Below, piece by piece: positions 33,641-45,049 of a stretch of DNA of 64,000 bases (the first letter of the stretch is position 1; the number at the start of each line of letters is the position of its first letter). Source of the DNA: Macrocystis pyrifera (lineage: Eukaryota > Sar > Phaeophyceae > Laminariales > Laminariaceae); NCBI GenBank assembly GCA_031763025.1, contig JASSKH010000003.1:5260718-5324717 (forward strand), in the 5' to 3' direction. Under the pieces are notes generated by a model. The model had not been told where the DNA came from. It saw only the letters and a program-made list of their open reading frames with translations, and did no database searches. Made by a program: the position numbers and the translations under genes.

Positions 33641-35189
33641 ATAGTAGATAACTTCGGAACCCAACTGACCGGATAATTTAAATAATGGACGGAAGTTGCC
33701 CCGATAAGTCCTTTCCATGTACATCACCTCAAACCAGTTATTCACGCAATTCAAGTTAATAGACAGCCTGTTAAATTGTTCGTCAGGACAATTCCAATTA
33801 ATCGACAGTCTCCGAGATGATTTCTCTCGACAAGTCCAATTTTTAGAGAGCACAAGGCATCACTTGATCGGACAATTCTAATTATAGGGCAGCCTCCGAA
33901 ATCCTTTATCCGGACAATTCATATTATTTAACGAAGATTGGCGCACAGCGCCAATCACCGTCATATTGTCACGTACCTGCACACCCTGGACAACGGACAC
34001 TAGTCCAATTGTTTATTCATAGCTTCCTATTGCAGTTGACTGCCGTCTATTGTGGTCCCCAAGTCCAGTTTACTGAAACACATCGACTTCTTTTATCCGA
34101 GCAACCTCTATTAAATGACCCCTACCTGGCCCTATTGTCCGGACACTTCCCATTTTATAGGCAGTCTCCGTAGTCAAAATGGTCCGGACAATTCCATTTA
34201 ATAGACCTTCCCTTGAATTAATTGTCCAGGCAGTTTTAATTAATCGACCGTCTCTTAAAACACTCTTGTCTCGAAAAGTTCAATCAACAGACCGTCTCCT
34301 GCAACAACTATCCCGACAATTCCAAGTAATAGACGGCCCTCCGGATTACTTGTCCGGACAATTCCAATTAAAACTCACAGCTGACGTATTTCAAAATTTA
34401 TAAAATTAATAGACTGCCGCCAAAATTGCATGTCCCAACAATCCCAATTAATAAACAGTCTCCCAGATCAATTGGCCTGACAATTCCAATTTAACCAATT
34501 GTCCGGGCAATTCCAACTAATAGACATAATACAAAATCAATTATCCGGACAATTTCAACTAGGACAAAAACTCAAAAATTGCTCAATCAGACAATGTCAT
34601 TGGTAGGCACTCTCCTAAATCATTTGCCCACACATTTCAAAATATCAGTGCATGCGGAATATTTTGTTTCCGGAAACGTTTGTCCAATAATTCACATCTG
34701 AACGCATGGCTTAGGCGGTATCAAAACGTCCTAAGTGCGTACATATAATATAAAGCTAAAGTTGAGCAGTGGACAACAGACCCATCAATAGATTATTGCT
34801 CCTACAGCAGAGTCACGAATCTATTAATTGGAATTGTCCGGGCAAGTGATGTCAAAGACTGTCTAGCAATTGAAATTGCTTAGACAATTGATCTTGGCTA
34901 CTGTCTATTAAAAAAAATAATTGGATTTGTTCGGACAATTGATTTGAGAGACTTAATAGGAATGCTTTGAATAATTGATACCAGGTATCTGGTACTGTAT
35001 AAAATTCGAATTGTCCAGCCACAAACTTTGGAGGCTATCTATCAATTGAAATTGCCCTGACAACTGATTTCAGAGACTGTCCATTCTTTGGAATTGTCTG
35101 AACAATTGATGTTTGGTGCTTCTACATAATTACTAATTGGAATTGTCCAGACAAAATATCTCGGAGACTGCCTACGTGATTTTATAAAT

Positions 35190-35300
35190 TTACGAATTAC
35201 GTCAGCTGTGAGTTCGACTGATTAAGTAGTTGATACTCAACTTTGCAAGCTGCGTAATACGTCTCGTCCAAATTCCATTTTTACCGAATTTTACAGGTGT
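35190..35300 (-). repeat. Segment shared with 58985-59115
   Basis: Read on the minus strand it contains agacgagacgtattacgcag, cttgcaaagttgagtatc and tcgaactcacagctgacgt, all present at 58985-59115. In the left Foldback arm only the last part (actcacagctgacgtattt at 34372) is present, so the right arm carries the longer version. Confidence 0.7.
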
Positions 35301-35589
35301 TATAATAAGCCGAACGCGCGTATTCTACAGGTGCATGTAATTCCTGGTCAAAGATTATATAGGCCAGTGGCTCCCCTGGATGCTGCCCGGGTCAACAGGA
35401 CAATTTCAAATAAGCATTCCTATATATTGAAATTGTGATGACAACTGATTTCACAGGCTGTCTATTAATTGGAATCGCTTGAACAATTGATTTCGGGTGA
35501 CTCGCACGAATTGGAGTTGTCGGGGCAACTGCTTTGTTTGGGAGACCGTCCATTAATTGGAACTGTCCGGACAATTGGTTTCGGAAGCG

Positions 35590-35870
35590 ATCTACTACTA
35601 CTGTGTGGAACTGTCATGACTATCGAGTTTAAGAGGACTCTGTTATTTGAAAGCTGGCAGCTGCTTGTAGAACTGCAGTTGGTTTGGTCAGTACACAGCA
35701 ATATTTACCATGATATTAACAGTATTGCCTCTACAACAGGATTGGGAACTTCCCTGTATACCCAATCATTTGCATGGTGCTTTAGTGTGCCATATCACGA
35801 GGAGTATCAACTCAAGGGGAGTATCTACCATAGTACTATAAATAGGACACGGCCATGACATTTATCGAGC
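35590..35870. repeat. Foldback right-arm unique block
   Basis: Inverted partner of 33360-33640 (tttgaaagctggcagctg ... tgcctctacaacagg ... cggccatgacat). Confidence 0.75.
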
Positions 35871-36337
35871 AAGTGATTTCACGGGCAGCATCTGAAATGA
35901 ATTGTGCGCACAATTATAACTACTTTCCTATCGCCGAAGTCCGTTTGGATAATGCCCTTTAATTCACAGCAACCGAAATCATTTGTTTGGACAATTCTGT
36001 TTCATAGACAGCTGCCGAAATCGATTGTTCAGACAAATCCAATTGGTAGACAGCTCCCGAAATTAATAGCATGGGCAATTTCAATTATTGGGCCAGCACC
36101 GGAACTCAATTCGCTCGACAATTCCAACTGATTAGCAGTACCAATTTCAACTAGTGGACAATCGCCTAAAGTGGACAACTTTCTTTTAATGGTCAATCGC
36201 CGAAATCGATTGTATGGACAATTCCAGTTAACAGACAGTCGCCAAACCAATGTCAAGACAAATAAATCCAATCAACACAGCCTCCTGAATCAACTGTGTA
36301 GACACAACATACTAATAATCGAATAGGAATTGTCCAG

Positions 36338-36659
36338 GATGTGCAAATATATCTGCGTATATTTATATGAGTTTCGTTTTTTGGGAGCATGACTGGCTCG
36401 TATAGTCTGCAAAGGTGTTCACAAGCACTATATGATGATATACTGCTGTACGGAGGTTGGTTGCCATAGAACTGTCTGTCGTTACTATTATTTTTTTCCA
36501 CTGCTGTAAAAACCAAAACAATATATGTTCCTACAAATCACACAGCAAAAGAAGCTTCTTGCATGAAAACCGAGTTCCCGCTGCCGACCCTTGTGGCCAC
36601 GACCGTATTCGGAGCCATACATGCGACAGAATATTGAATTCTGAATAAAGCTACGACTT
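36338..36659. other. No feature seen
   Basis: Unassigned stretch between the Foldback-like element and the 277-bp family. Confidence 0.4.
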
Positions 36660-37020
36660 TGCGGTCTAAGCGCTCGAGGTCAAGGCAGATAGTACCGCCA
36701 GCATACGAGGAAGAGCGCGCGGCGGCGCGCTCACCAACCGGGAGGGAGAACTGTACACACACCCCATCGTGCAAGCGCAGAGATCAACTTGATCGGACAG
36801 AATCAGCCGTGTAATGAACCTGCACAAGATTGGAGCTGCAATCTCGATGTTAAAAATCAAGACTGAAGATCTCGTGTCTCCTTGTGAGCTACTGATGTGA
36901 TGCCAAACACATTTCTCACAAAAATCACGGTTTTGCAGCCTAAAAGCACTCGAGGTCGAAACAATTAGTACCACCGGCGCACCAAAGAAAGAGCACATCA
37001 GCACAACAACCCACGGAGGG
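36660..37020 (-). repeat. 277-bp satellite-like family, inverted copy
   Basis: The marker gctcgaggtc at 36671 recurs as ctcgaggtc at 36949, a 277-bp spacing. Content is the complement of the plus-strand copy at 38899-39358 (tgatttttaacatcaagg, gcacgatggggtgtgtaca, ctcgtgcgctggcgat-type). The frames across it give related peptides (VLIFNIE-AAPI, ARTMGCVQPT), but I do not call a gene. Confidence 0.65.
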
Positions 37021-37859
37021 CGTGAGTTGTATGCATCCCATCATGCGAACGAAATAAAAGGCTTGATTGGCAACCAACAGCCTTGTTTGCGAGGCTGCCA
37101 AAGATTTCCCGAGGTTTGTTCGTTAAAAAAAACACGCCGCATCCGCTTTGGATCTGTGGATTGCATACATACTGGGATCACGTAAAAGGCACGTTTTTGC
37201 GTGAACTGGAGAACATTTTTCGAAAGCATGGACAAAGTGAGAGGCGCGAGAACGGTGTACGGGCGGGGGCAAGCGTCAGTACTAACCTCAGGAGTGACAA
37301 AACAAACTCCCCACGTGTCGTCGACGGGGCTTGCACGCCCAGCAGTCGTCGTGTTGGTCACACCTAACAAAGTTCGACAAGAAAATACAACGAAACAGGT
37401 GATTTGTTGCTTTTTAAATTAGTTTTTGTATTCCCGGTGAAAAGTCTACAGTAATTGATGCCTGGTACCTGGAACCATTAATAATATTTATAGTAGAATA
37501 CTGGTACTGCTGTGGTGTACAATGAAAATGGTAATTTCATCAAAAACATCAGTTTGTGTTTTTTTTTTGCAGCCTGTTTGCAAACGACGAGTCCCTTGCA
37601 AAGCTTGTTGGCGAGGCATGACCCACACGACGACTGCTGCGCGTGCAAGACCAGTCTTCAGTTACACGACAGAGGTGGGGAGGGTGTTAAGTCACACTCA
37701 TGAGGGTGTTACCGGTGCATGCCCCGTCCATACACCGTTCGCGTGCCTTATGCCTTTTGACTGTGTTTTCGGAAAGAAAAACTCTCAGGCGTACACGGAA
37801 AAACGAGCTTCATACGGTTGCAGTATGCATTGACAGCTCCGAGCTGGGTGTGATTTCTA
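37021..37859. other. No recognisable gene
   Basis: Two overlapping open frames on opposite strands (37083-37367 plus, 37041-37370 minus) have no family features. Nothing else assigned. Confidence 0.4.
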
Positions 37860-37985
37860 GAGAAAACAAATCTCGCGAAATCTTGGGCAGCCTCGAAACA
37901 AGGCTGTTCGTCGCCGATCAAGCTCATTTCTTCTCTCGCACGATTGGATATATACAGCCCACGCTCTCCGTGGTCGCCAGGCCGC
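37860..37985 (+). repeat. 277-bp family, partial copy
   Basis: gccgatcaagctcatttc, tctcgcacgattggata and tacagcccacgctctccgtgg match the middle of the unit at 39060-39125. Confidence 0.6.
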
Positions 37986-37987
37986 CG

Positions 37988-37994
37988 CTCTCTC

Positions 37995-38027
<33 letters not shown>

Positions 38028-38029
38028 GT
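37988..38029 (+). repeat. (TC)n microsatellite
   Basis: About 20 CT/TC dinucleotides with one CG interruption. Confidence 0.95.
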
Positions 38030-38722
38030 TGAGAAACTGGTTGCCAACAGCAGAGCCTGTTGTCATGATAAATGCTCAGTACGCCTGCAGTATAGCGGCT
38101 AGTCAGTGACGGTACATAGAGGTCACAGAGGTCAGGGGAGTCCGTGAAAAAAGATAACGACACACCACACCCCCGTAGATCGGGATGGAGAACCGTTGCA
38201 ACCGTTGTGATCACACGATGGAAGAAGAGAAACGATTTTTCCCCCCCCCTTTTTTTCCGTACCCCCCTCCCTGTCTGGCGAAAACAATGATGTGACGGTT
38301 CACATTGTTTTTTCCGGGCGTCCTTGTAGTCCAAGAGGTTGAGAATAATATCTATGTTGATGTGTACTCACTACACACTCGTACGAGTTTACAAGTTTGA
38401 ATATCTTGCGTGAAATATTCGGGAAAATGCATTATGAGGCGAGATTACATTGTACTTACTCGTACATACTGTAATAGTTCCCTACCCGGCATGTGGTATA
38501 TATTTAATGCGTCATCAGGAACGACGCTTGGAACGTTGCTGTTGGTCGATAAGTACAACGGCGCGTAGGGCATATCTCCGACGTCGAAGATGTGAGTGAT
38601 CGAGGACGGTTGCCTCCGCGCACATCGCTCTCACTCCCTTTTCTCCCTTTTTGATATGCCTTTCCTTGCCCGCGGGCGGCTATGTTCAACGCCAACCATC
38701 TTTTCAGTACCACCAACGCAGT
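38030..38722. other. No gene seen
   Basis: Unassigned; contains a C9-T9 stretch at 38241-38258. No family features on either strand. Confidence 0.4.
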
Positions 38723-38726
38723 TTAA

Positions 38727-38815
38727 CCCTTTTAGTACCGCAGTCCCGTTTAGGGGACAAACCACTTGGATTTAGAGTGGTTCGTCCCCAAATCAGGACT
38801 GCGGTACTAAAGGGG
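38727..38815. repeat. MITE-C copy 3, TTAA flank
   Basis: 89-bp near-perfect hairpin: cccttttagtaccgcagtcc ... ggactgcggtactaaagggg, with inner ggggacaaaccact / agtggttcgtcccc. Left flank TTAA (38723-38726), right flank TTGA (38816-38819). CCCTTT ends plus TTAA are the hallmark of piggyBac-type elements. Confidence 0.85.
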
Positions 38816-38898
38816 TTGACAACTACCAGCGCCAGCCTGCCACCACCAAGGGTATACCAACCAGATACCCTTACACACTCGGTACCATAAACTATTTG

Positions 38899-39358
38899 GA
38901 CCTCGAGCGCTTCGGCTGCAAACTCGTGATTTCTGGGAGAATGGTGTTTGGCATCGTCACGTCAGCAGCTCGGGAGGAGGCCCGAGTGCTTCACAGTCTT
39001 GATTTTTAACATCAAGGTTGCAGATCCAATATTTGGCAGGTTCGTTGCAAAGCTGATCGCGTCGGAGCAGGCCCATTGTTTGGCTCGCACGATGGGGTGT
39101 GTACAGCCCACTCTCTGGGTGGGCTGCGCCTCCGCCGCGCACTTTGTCTCGTGCGCTGGCGATACTAACGGCTTTGACCTCGAGCGCATAGGCTACAAAA
39201 CCGTGATTCTTGTCAACAATAGAATGGTGTTTGACATCGTCATGTCAGCAGTTCACAAGAAGGCCCGAGTGCTTTGGCCTTGATTCTCAGCATCGAGATT
39301 GTAGCTCGAATTTTTGGCACGTTCGTTACACGGCTGGTCGTGCCTGATCAATAAAACG
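38899..39358 (+). repeat. 277-bp satellite-like family, 1.7 units in tandem
   Basis: gacctcgagcgc at 38899 recurs at 39176. Each unit continues gaatggtgtttg-catcgtc, gtcagcag, aggcccgagtgctt, then tcgttgca/acaagctgatcg. The second unit is cut near 39358 by a MITE-B insertion, after which gctcgcacgattg resumes at 39477. Confidence 0.7.
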
Positions 39359-39363
39359 GATTA

Positions 39364-39470
39364 TTACGGGGGTCCATAGCTAATTGGACCTGTGGTACAT
39401 ATAAAAAAAACTATATATTTACCTATTTTTACTAACAATATTTGGTCCAATTTACTATGGTCTCCCGTAA
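39364..39470. repeat. MITE-B copy 2, TA target duplication
   Basis: 107 bp: ttacgggggtccatag ... ctatggtctcccgtaa, flanked by TA (39362-39363, 39471-39472). The core shares ggacc, tatatttacctattttta and acaatatttggtcc with copy 1 at 3209. It lies inside a 277-bp family unit. Confidence 0.75.
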
Positions 39471-39489
39471 TAGTTTGCTCGCACGATTG

Positions 39490-40339
39490 ATTGAAATAGA
39501 GGTGACACCTAATACAGCAGTAGTAGTCAACATCATCTAGTCGTTGCTCGATAACACAGGGTTACCCGGTACAACGTACAGCAGTAGTTCGTACTACAGT
39601 ATACGTAAGCAGTACCCATCCAAGTGCAGTGATCTGTCCCGTATCAAGATTTTCGTGTGATACAGCAGTAGTATCATGAGTACACAATATATAATTGCAG
39701 ACCTTGACACACTTTCTTGGGTACATTCTTACACATACCGAGTACTCGTAAGACAGGACAGTAAGTAAAGTACACATACACATCAGACGTTGAGCATTAT
39801 AGTAGCCTAAGCTTCGTGTTGGGTATCATGAAAGTATCCACCTTTGTACACGTGTCGGCATTTTGAAACAGGACTGTTAGCTCCGGTCGAATAGAATACC
39901 CTGGCATGTGTACCAGTGGAATGTTCCGGAAAACAGCCTAGGGCCGCCACGGATTTTGGAGTGATATCCTTTGGATTTTAGTGCTGGGTCATGCCTTATT
40001 ATATTCTGAGCTGGGAGCACATGACCCCTGCTAGCCTACTCCACTCTCCTCTCCTCTCCTCTCCTCTCCTGCTGCTATTATTCTTCATCTCGCTCCTGCA
40101 GCAACGTGCTCTTCGAGAGCTCTGTCTGATAGACAAAATCAACCTTTTTGGTTTGGGATCATCACATCATCTCGCCCTCTTCTCTTTTGCTGAAACTTCT
40201 CGTACAAGTTCACCTTACAACCGTGACCTCGCGGCTTGCCTCAATTTATCGACCGTGTATTTGTCCGGCCATCGGCAATCGGGTCTCAGCGTACGCACTA
40301 GCTTCGAGCTGATACACACACTAACCGTCGACCCGTAAT
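39490..40339. other. No gene seen
   Basis: Contains (CTCTC)n at 40049-40070. Otherwise unassigned. Confidence 0.4.
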
Positions 40340-40470
40340 GTATGAAGTTCACACTCTCGGTGGGTTGGTGCGCCGCCGCACCATCTTTCGCGTGCGCTGG
40401 CGATACTAACTGTTTTGGCCTCGAAAGCTTGCACTGCAACACCTTACTTTTGGTCAGAATTCAAAAGTTA
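40340..40470 (+). repeat. 277-bp family, partial copy
   Basis: ctcggtgggttggtgcgcc, ttcgcgtgcgctggcgata and tttggcctcgaaagcttg correspond to 39105-39195. Confidence 0.6.
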
Positions 40471-43400
40471 GCCCCTTACGTAGTTCGGAATGTGGTCGCG
40501 GCCGAAGAATCGGCAGCGGAAAGCCGGCCTCAGAATGCAAGAAGCTTACAATATTGTGTTGGTTATTGCATCGACTGTTAACTCTCGATAGACAAATATC
40601 TCACAACGAAAACAAAATCCAGTGGCACAATGAGCGCGGCGCGAAATACGTGGGTGGCATTTCACACATAACGAATAATTGCCCAACTAATAGGAACCAA
40701 TAGCCCCATGTTGTAGGGATGAGATTGACTGTATTTCGTACAGTAATCATGTATGCAAACAGAAGTCCCATTACAATCTGTCAGCTCGGATTTTCAGGTT
40801 GGTAGGCTGTTCAGGTATTTTTGTTCTTGTTGAGATCAAGGTACGGGCGAAGACCCAACCCAACCCCTGACTCTAACCCTAACCCTAACCCTGACCCCAA
40901 ACCGCAGCCAACCAAAACTGGCCATAAACGCGGCTGCGTCGCGTTTGCATCGAACCAGGAAATTTCTCAATTGCGGACGACGATTCCGAAGTGCAGACCG
41001 CGCTGCGCAATGTTCAAATCAGAAACACCGCTCTCAAGGTCCTAGCTCCTCAAGCAAGTGCCTGTACAAGAGCAAAACTGACAAGTAAATAGCAAGCCGT
41101 GTGCGTACCAAGGGAATTCACAACATTAATTTGCATGCAACAAACAGAGCCCTTCGCACAGGGGGGCGGGGGGGGGATCGTTATGTGATGGGGGCTTTTG
41201 TGTATCCAAAACGATCTAGAGTGTCGTTATTTTACGCGTCTTAATGTACTACGGTTGTTTCCTCGCCAGTTATGGCGATTGACAAAGGCTACCAGCACAC
41301 ATTGTCGGATAGTATTACGATATATAGATGGATGCAAAAATTGCAGGGCCCGTCTTCAGCCCCATAGAGCGACGTCGCGGTGACGTTTCGCGATGATGTC
41401 ATAAAAAAAGATCCACCCGCTTTTCCAACGAAAAAAAAACAAGACCGTCGTCACATTGCCGACGTAGCCGGCTACCTGGTACCCAGTAGTGGACTGATGT
41501 TACCGTAGAGGAGGGGGTATGATGCCATTATTTTCCGTATCGGTCGAGGCCACTCAAGCGAGTGGTTCCGCACCTCACTTAAAATGTGATTTGAAAGAAA
41601 TCGGTTGGCGCAGCAAAATAAAACTATCCCGTGGGGGTCCATATCGGGAAACCAAAAAGCAAAACCTCCTACGGTCGAGAAACACCGCATAGTTTAGTAT
41701 TAATAGTTCGGTGACCTCTCAGATTACGAGCTCACGCCTAACTAGTTCACCGGTTCAAGCTCGCATTTCGCGACCGTCAAGTAGTGAGAAGGAGGAGGCA
41801 GGCAGGGGGGGGGGGGAGAAGATGACGATGGCTTGGGGTTGGCGCGAAGATGCCGAGTATTGGGAATGATAAGAGTTGGGCAGAAAAAGGCCATTCTGCC
41901 TAGAATGGGGAAGGAAGTGAATGCAACATTGTACTGTTTGGGTATTTTGTAGGCCGATCGTTGCGAAGCATCCACTCGTATGAGTCGTGAGTGTGCTGCT
42001 AATTGATATTTTCATGAACAGGAATACAATTTGGGTGAAAGCGTCACTTGGTGAGATTTGATTGGCAAGGCGTCAGCAGAAAAAGTCGCCCTTTCAAATT
42101 TGATCGGTAAAAACGTCGGTGAGGGGTCAGTAGGGTCATGGGCGAGTGCGTTAATATTATTATTATTTTTTATCATTATAATTATTGTTATTGTTCTTAT
42201 TATTATCTATGCTTGCCATCCGACAATGTGCAGCATGAGCTTCAACGTTGACCACTGAAAACGTTTTCGAAAGAAGAAAACGACGAGGAAAAAGGAAACT
42301 TATGCTGAGGTCTAGCTACCTTCATGCCTTCTTCCCGCTACGCTTTGTCTACAATACTCTATTGCTATCCTTAGACTGCATTGTTGGCAAAATGTTCTTA
42401 AGTATTCTTCAGGTTTGATTGGCAGCATCAATCATGTCTTGAGTCGTTGGATTCTAGTTACCATTGGGTATGTAGATGGTACTATTGGAATAAGAGCTAC
42501 ACATTTTGGAGCTGGGTTCACCACTTTGTAGATATTTTATTAATATTCCAGGAATATTGATTTGCTCTGTACATGCTTGTACCTACCAGGCACTGCGACT
42601 GCTGTAAACAGCCTAAAAAAACGTGGAGGGGGTGCGGAGCGGCGGCAAAAACGTGGAGGGTGACATAGCGCCGCGGTCTATGGTGTCCATCACCATGATT
42701 TCGATAATGTGGGGTTCAATTCCCGGGTTGCGACGCTTTTTTCTTTTTTTGCATCCTACCATTCTTGACGATTCGACGATTTCTGACCGTCAACAGTTCG
42801 CGCTTCGCGCTCACGTATATTCCTGCACCTTGTGGGTGGGAGCAGGGTGCCATATGGGATCACATTCATGTATTCGGGTGGGATCAGGTCTGGGTGGGAT
42901 CAGGAGGGCCGCAAGCAGGGGCCTGCTTTGTTTTCCCGCCATGTATGAAGAATATTCCCAGAAAACCTTCTCCACAACACGGAGAACTCTACTGGGCATT
43001 TTTACTGTCAGATGGCTATGGAACAGCAATAAGAATAAATAAAGAGTCAATCGGTCGAGCGGTTCTGAGCCGCTACAAAAAAAAAAAAGAGTAAATGACA
43101 CCCGTTCCGTGGTTGGACGGCCATGCACCAAAAAGGCTAACCCATTATGTATATACGTATATATGTACACCACAATGAATGCATGCGCGTCTATGACTGC
43201 CAGCGCTGCCGCGCACACATACGGCCTGCTTCTTATTCTGCGACGATTTGCCACATTGCTACTTCTTCTGGTGGTATTTAGAACTGGCGTTGAGCTTGCT
43301 CCTGTCGGTGATGCTTGCACCGTTACTTGCCACATCCCACATTCATCGTAGCCTTCCGTTTACCCGCCATCACCCCAGAAAGACAGACAGACGTGTGGTA

Positions 43401-43800
43401 CCTGTGACATGCCGCCGACTCCATGGCGATACGATAAATAAATACAAAACCGCGACAACTGTACGTACGTACGAGTATGATGTGATGTACACAAACTATA
43501 ACCCAACAACCAGGCAGCCAGAAGAATACAAGAGTAAACGACCTGGTATGTACGTATGTTGTTCATCGGGTAGGGGTGGATGAAATTAACTAGATTGAAT
43601 TGAATACTTCCGCTACTTATATTGTGGATTAATTTGTCAAGACGAAAAACGGACACGATATGTAATAATAGTGTTATCGAAACCGAGGGGACGACATACG
43701 AAGAGAAAATAACTTGTTTTTTCTCGACCCCCTTTGTCATTAAGTTGTATTCACCCTTGTTCTATGTTTTCTCCTTGGTCGTTAATCAGATCTAAATATC
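40471..43800. other. No gene recognised over 3.3 kb
   Basis: Contains a short interstitial (CTAACC)3 at 40872-40891, TTA-rich tract at 42150-42215, G/C runs at 41160-41176 and 41806-41817 and an A run at 43076-43088. Open frames of 60-175 codons overlap on both strands without family features. A B-box-like hairpin at 42710-42735 is discussed under rejected items. Confidence 0.4.
40872..40891 (-). repeat. Short interstitial telomere-like tract
   Basis: Three CTAACC units, the complement orientation of the 27816 tract, flanked by degenerate variants (ccaacccc, ctgacccc). Confidence 0.75.
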
Positions 43801-44081
43801 CCCGGTGGCGTAGTAGGAGGCCCTCGTGCCTACTCAAATGAACTACCTATACCCGAGTTACAATTCTCACCGAGTGCACACACTCGTAGGGATTTTTTCT
43901 CGCATAGTATTTGATTAGCGGAAACCGTGAGAGCGTGAGTTAGCAACATTCGATGAAGATCGACGAGCAGTGGGTATGCTGAACCCTATGCGCTAGAAAA
44001 ATAAAGGCACGTGCCGGGGGAAAGGGGCGACATCTGTGACCAGGGCTTGTTCATAAACTGGCAAGTACATCTGCCGTGAAA
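43801..44081 (+). repeat. tRNA-derived SINE copy 2
   Basis: cccggtggcgtagtagg, acaattctcaccgagtgcac, gattagcggaaaccgtgag, aacattcgatgaagatcg, gtgggtatgctgaacccta and ggcacgtgccggggg align with copy 3 at 52562. It is diverged and its 3' end is decayed. Confidence 0.7.
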
Positions 44082-44239
44082 AAATACCAATCGTGTATCA
44101 CATGTACGACTCGGCAAAGCTACATACCGTGCCAAGCTCTTCATCCCCCTCCCCACTCGGGGCGCGCCCTACTCTCTTCCCTGAAACAGTTGCGTCGAAT
44201 TGCTCCTTGACATTTGTTAATGTTATGTTCGGAGTACTC

Positions 44240-44472
44240 AAGTTGCAGGGATACGTGTATAATATTCGGGAGTTTCACACAGGAAGTATGCTTGTTTTTG
44301 TGTGGCGCATTCAACGGCTGGTGACATGTTTTGGCCGCCATTTCTTAGTTCCTTTTCTTGAGTGGTATACGTGGAGAATATTTATATACTCTGCGGAGCT
44401 TTTACATCATGAGTGCTCGTCTCTGAACGGGCTCAGGCTCGGCCCATCATATCAGTGACAGCTTCCGACATG
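44240..44472 (+). repeat. Segment shared with 52914-53115
   Basis: tgtgtggcgcattcaac, gtgacatgtttt, acatcatgagtgc and cgtctctgaacgggctcagg recur in the same order after SINE copy 3. In both loci a SINE lies just upstream, so SINE plus flank were duplicated together or the segment belongs to a larger element. Confidence 0.65.
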
Positions 44473-45049
44473 CTAGCGACTATTCGAATTGCACGTATGT
44501 GCTGGTCGGGGCTACGCCGGGAGCGAGGTACTCTCCGCTCGGGGACGAGTGAGAGGTTTTCGGTTTTTCGGATGAAGAGTCCAGAGATATCTCAGCCGAG
44601 CAGCGGCACTGCTAACAACGACTTCGACAGGACCAGGGAAGCTGCAGTCGGGGCGTCGACAACAACCCCAGGGACGGTCAGCTCGTCCGCGGCAGAAGCC
44701 GCGGAAATTGGCTGTAGTGCAAGAGCGCGAAACCCTGTTCCGTCAGAGGGCGGAGCAAGAGAGAGCGAAACAACTTGTTTTATGGATGGGTTGTCACCAA
44801 CACTTGCGACTATTCTCAGGGCCGAAACAATAGGGGTAAGCAGGAGTTAGATTAACATTTTGGACCGGGAAGCGTAGACGCGACTCGCAGGGCGTTAGAC
44901 GACCAAACCAACGCGATCACCAACACGTCCCTATTCCCCAAGATCCAAGACCTTGGTAACTCTAGCCTTGCGATGGCCGCGGTCTGTCGGCACTAAATCC
45001 CGAGTAACGACTTCGACAGGCGACTGATCATAGAGAGCACATACATGCC

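Larger units (their letters stand above)
32873..36337. mobile_element. Foldback-like element with long subrepeat-rich inverted arms
   Basis: The left terminus ctggacaattcct (32873) is matched by the inverted right terminus aggaattgtccag (ends 36337), and the following bases also pair (ctattgtgtctac / gtagacacaaca). The inverted match continues through both arms. Examples are acggacttcggcgat at 33287 with its complement near 35935, atgtcatggcc at 33370 with ggccatgacat at 35851, and caaatgattgggtatacag at 33466 with ctgtatacccaatcatttg at 35755. Arms are made of 30-45 bp degenerate subrepeats (aattgtccggacaatt, tgatttcgg, ctgtctattaattgg) that flip direction at about 34.65 kb, plus a unique block of about 280 bp in each arm. 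Long TIRs made of subrepeats typify Foldback/Galileo elements. No transposase and no clear TSD were seen. Confidence 0.75.

Noticed and set aside
37988..38029. Coding frames rich in Arg/Glu or Ser/Leu across the CT run
   Set aside because: Dinucleotide microsatellite translation.
42660..42740. tRNA gene suggested by tagcgccgcggtctatgg and ggttcaattcccggg followed by T6
   Set aside because: A- and B-box-like phrases and a near T-arm are present, but the acceptor stem pairs at only about four of seven positions and the anticodon arm does not close. Likely a tRNA pseudogene or SINE head; a covariance-model scan would settle it.
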